64,000 nt of DNA from Streptomyces sp. Act143 (GTDB lineage: Bacteria > Actinomycetota > Actinomycetes > Streptomycetales > Streptomycetaceae), in NCBI RefSeq assembly GCF_003143935.1, contig NZ_QFRX01000001.1, forward strand, positions 7,908,992 to 7,972,991, read 5' to 3'. Positions within the stretch are counted from its first letter, which is position 1, and every line of letters starts with the position of its first letter. Positions 62,847-64,000 of this stretch are shown piece by piece. Under the pieces are notes generated by a model. It made no database searches. It worked only from the letters and a program-made list of their open reading frames with translations, and was not told where the DNA came from. The position numbers and the translations under genes were made by a program.

Positions 62847-64000
62847 ATGCGCCGAGCGAAAATCGTCTGCACCCTGGGCCCCGCCACCGACACATACGAC
62901 CAGATCAAGGCACTGGTCGAAGCCGGAATGGACGTAGCACGCTTCAACCTCAGCCACGGCGGCTACGCCGAACACGAGGAGCGCTACCAGCACGTCCGCA
63001 AGGCCTCCGACGAGACCGGCCGCAGCGTCGGCCTCCTCGCCGACCTTCAGGGCCCGAAGATCCGCCTCGGCCGGTTCGCCGAGGGCCCCGTACTCCTTGA
63101 ACGCGGCGACACCTTCACCATCACGGTGGAGGAAGGCGTGGAGGGCAACCAAGGGCAGTGCGGGACGACGTACGCCGGCCTGGCGGAGGACGTGACACCC
63201 GGGGAGCGCATCCTCGTCGACGACGGCAAGGTGTGCCTGGAGGTCACGGGGGTCGACGGGCCGGCCGTCCGCACGACGGTCATCGAGGGCGGCGTCATCT
63301 CCGACCACAAGGGACTGAACCTCCCGGGTGTGGCCGTGTCCGTTCCTGCCCTGTCGGAGAAGGACGAGGCCGACCTGCGCTGGGCGCTGCGCACCGGATT
63401 CGACGTCATCGCCCTGTCCTTCGTCCGCTCCGGACGGGACATCGAGGACGTCCACCGGATCATGGACGACGAGGGCCGCCGCCTCCCCGTCATCGCCAAG
63501 GTCGAGAAGCCGCAGGCCGTGGACGCCATCGAGGACATCGTGGCGGCGTTCGACGGGATCATGGTGGCGCGCGGTGACCTGGGCGTGGAGATGCCGCTGG
63601 AACAGGTCCCGATCGTCCAGAAGCGGGCGATCAAGCTGGCGAAGCGGAACGCCAAGCCGGTGATTGTGGCGACCCAGATGCTGGACTCGATGATCGACGC
63701 GGCCAGGCCGACCAGGGCGGAAGCCTCGGACGTCGCCAACGCGGTCATCGACGGCACGGACGCGGTGATGCTGTCGGGCGAGACGAGCGTGGGCAAGTAC
63801 GCGGTGGAGACGGTCCGGACGATGGCGCGGATCGTGGAGGCGGCGGAGGAGGACATCCTCGCGAAGGGCTTGCCGCCGCTGACTGAGCGGAACAAGCCTC
63901 GTACGCAGGGCGGGGCAGTGGCCCGGGCGGCTGCGGAGATGGGCGACTTCCTGGGCGCGAAGTTCCTGGTGGCGTTCACTCAGTCCGGGGACACGGCGAG
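62847..64000 (+). CDS. pyk: Pyruvate kinase (5' part)
   Basis: The first 384 codons of pyruvate kinase, which makes ATP and pyruvate from phosphoenolpyruvate. Signatures: MRRAKIVCTLGPAT, VARFNLSHGG, LLADLQGPKIRLG, VIAKVEKPQAVDAI (catalytic Lys), MVARGDLGVEMP and VATQMLDSMIDAARPTRAEASDVANAV in two pieces. The frame is open at the right edge; full-length enzymes have about 475 residues, so the C-terminal allosteric domain is missing. ATG 62847 has a leaderless-type -10. Confidence 0.96.
   Translation, partial: MRRAKIVCTLGPATDTYDQIKALVEAGMDVARFNLSHGGYAEHEERYQHVRKASDETGRSVGLLADLQGPKIRLGRFAEGPVLLERGDTFTITVEEGVEGNQGQCGTTYAGLAEDVTPGERILVDDGKVCLEVTGVDGPAVRTTVIEGGVISDHKGLNLPGVAVSVPALSEKDEADLRWALRTGFDVIALSFVRSGRDIEDVHRIMDDEGRRLPVIAKVEKPQAVDAIEDIVAAFDGIMVARGDLGVEMPLEQVPIVQKRAIKLAKRNAKPVIVATQMLDSMIDAARPTRAEASDVANAVIDGTDAVMLSGETSVGKYAVETVRTMARIVEAAEEDILAKGLPPLTERNKPRTQGGAVARAAAEMGDFLGAKFLVAFTQSGDTA

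Overview
The window is chromosomal DNA of a Streptomyces or very close relative. The evidence is the very high G+C with third-position GC bias, frequent GTG starts, 4-nt ATGA/GTGA gene overlaps, several apparently leaderless promoters (a TANNNT-type hexamer 6-10 nt before the start codon), and a his/trp/gltBD/pyk gene order typical of the Streptomyces core chromosome. No rRNA, tRNA, CRISPR array or complete insertion sequence was seen. Both ends cut a gene: hisF on the left and pyk on the right.

Region 1 (1-12.1 kb) is amino-acid biosynthesis: the hisF 3' end, an ArsR regulator with an MFS exporter, a TIGR03085 protein, hisI-trpE, three small membrane proteins, then trpC, a small trpM/trpX-like ORF, trpB and trpA, a DsbA-like thioredoxin-fold protein and lgt. 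Region 2 (12.1-20.0 kb) is a tightly overlapping leftward operon of four different ADP-ribosylglycohydrolase-family genes, a ribokinase, a CaiB-type CoA transferase and a CitE-type lyase. It looks like a catabolic route for a ribosylated compound whose substrate is unknown. Region 3 (20.2-27.5 kb) holds a VIT-family metal transporter and glutamate synthase gltBD.

Region 4 (27.5-34.1 kb) is a compact pair of divergent operons: WecB-type epimerase, LamG-like protein, processive GT2 synthase and small membrane protein on one side; DUF2334 deacetylase-like protein and GH113-like lipoprotein on the other. I read it as a synthase-dependent exopolysaccharide system, and it is the best candidate here for something undescribed. 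A 183-bp MITE lies between it and a GH46 chitosanase gene; a rhomboid protease, a VWA protein, an aldo/keto reductase with a divergent MerR regulator, and an orphan cytochrome b (QcrB type) follow.

Region 5 (39.9-49.6 kb) has the architecture of the actinobacterial KstR2 regulon, which degrades steroid C/D rings (HIP): two acyl-CoA dehydrogenases, SDR, kstR2, fadA6, ipdC, ipdB, ipdA, echA20 and two more SDRs. Its two divergent promoters carry related palindromes resembling KstR2 operators. Region 6 (49.8-64 kb) contains a metalloprotease-like protein, GH35 beta-galactosidase with a divergent AraC regulator, chorismate mutase, a response regulator, aminopeptidase N, a DesA/DesB-like siderophore pair without a synthetase, a Tat-exported 5'-nucleotidase, a SIMPL protein and the start of pyruvate kinase.
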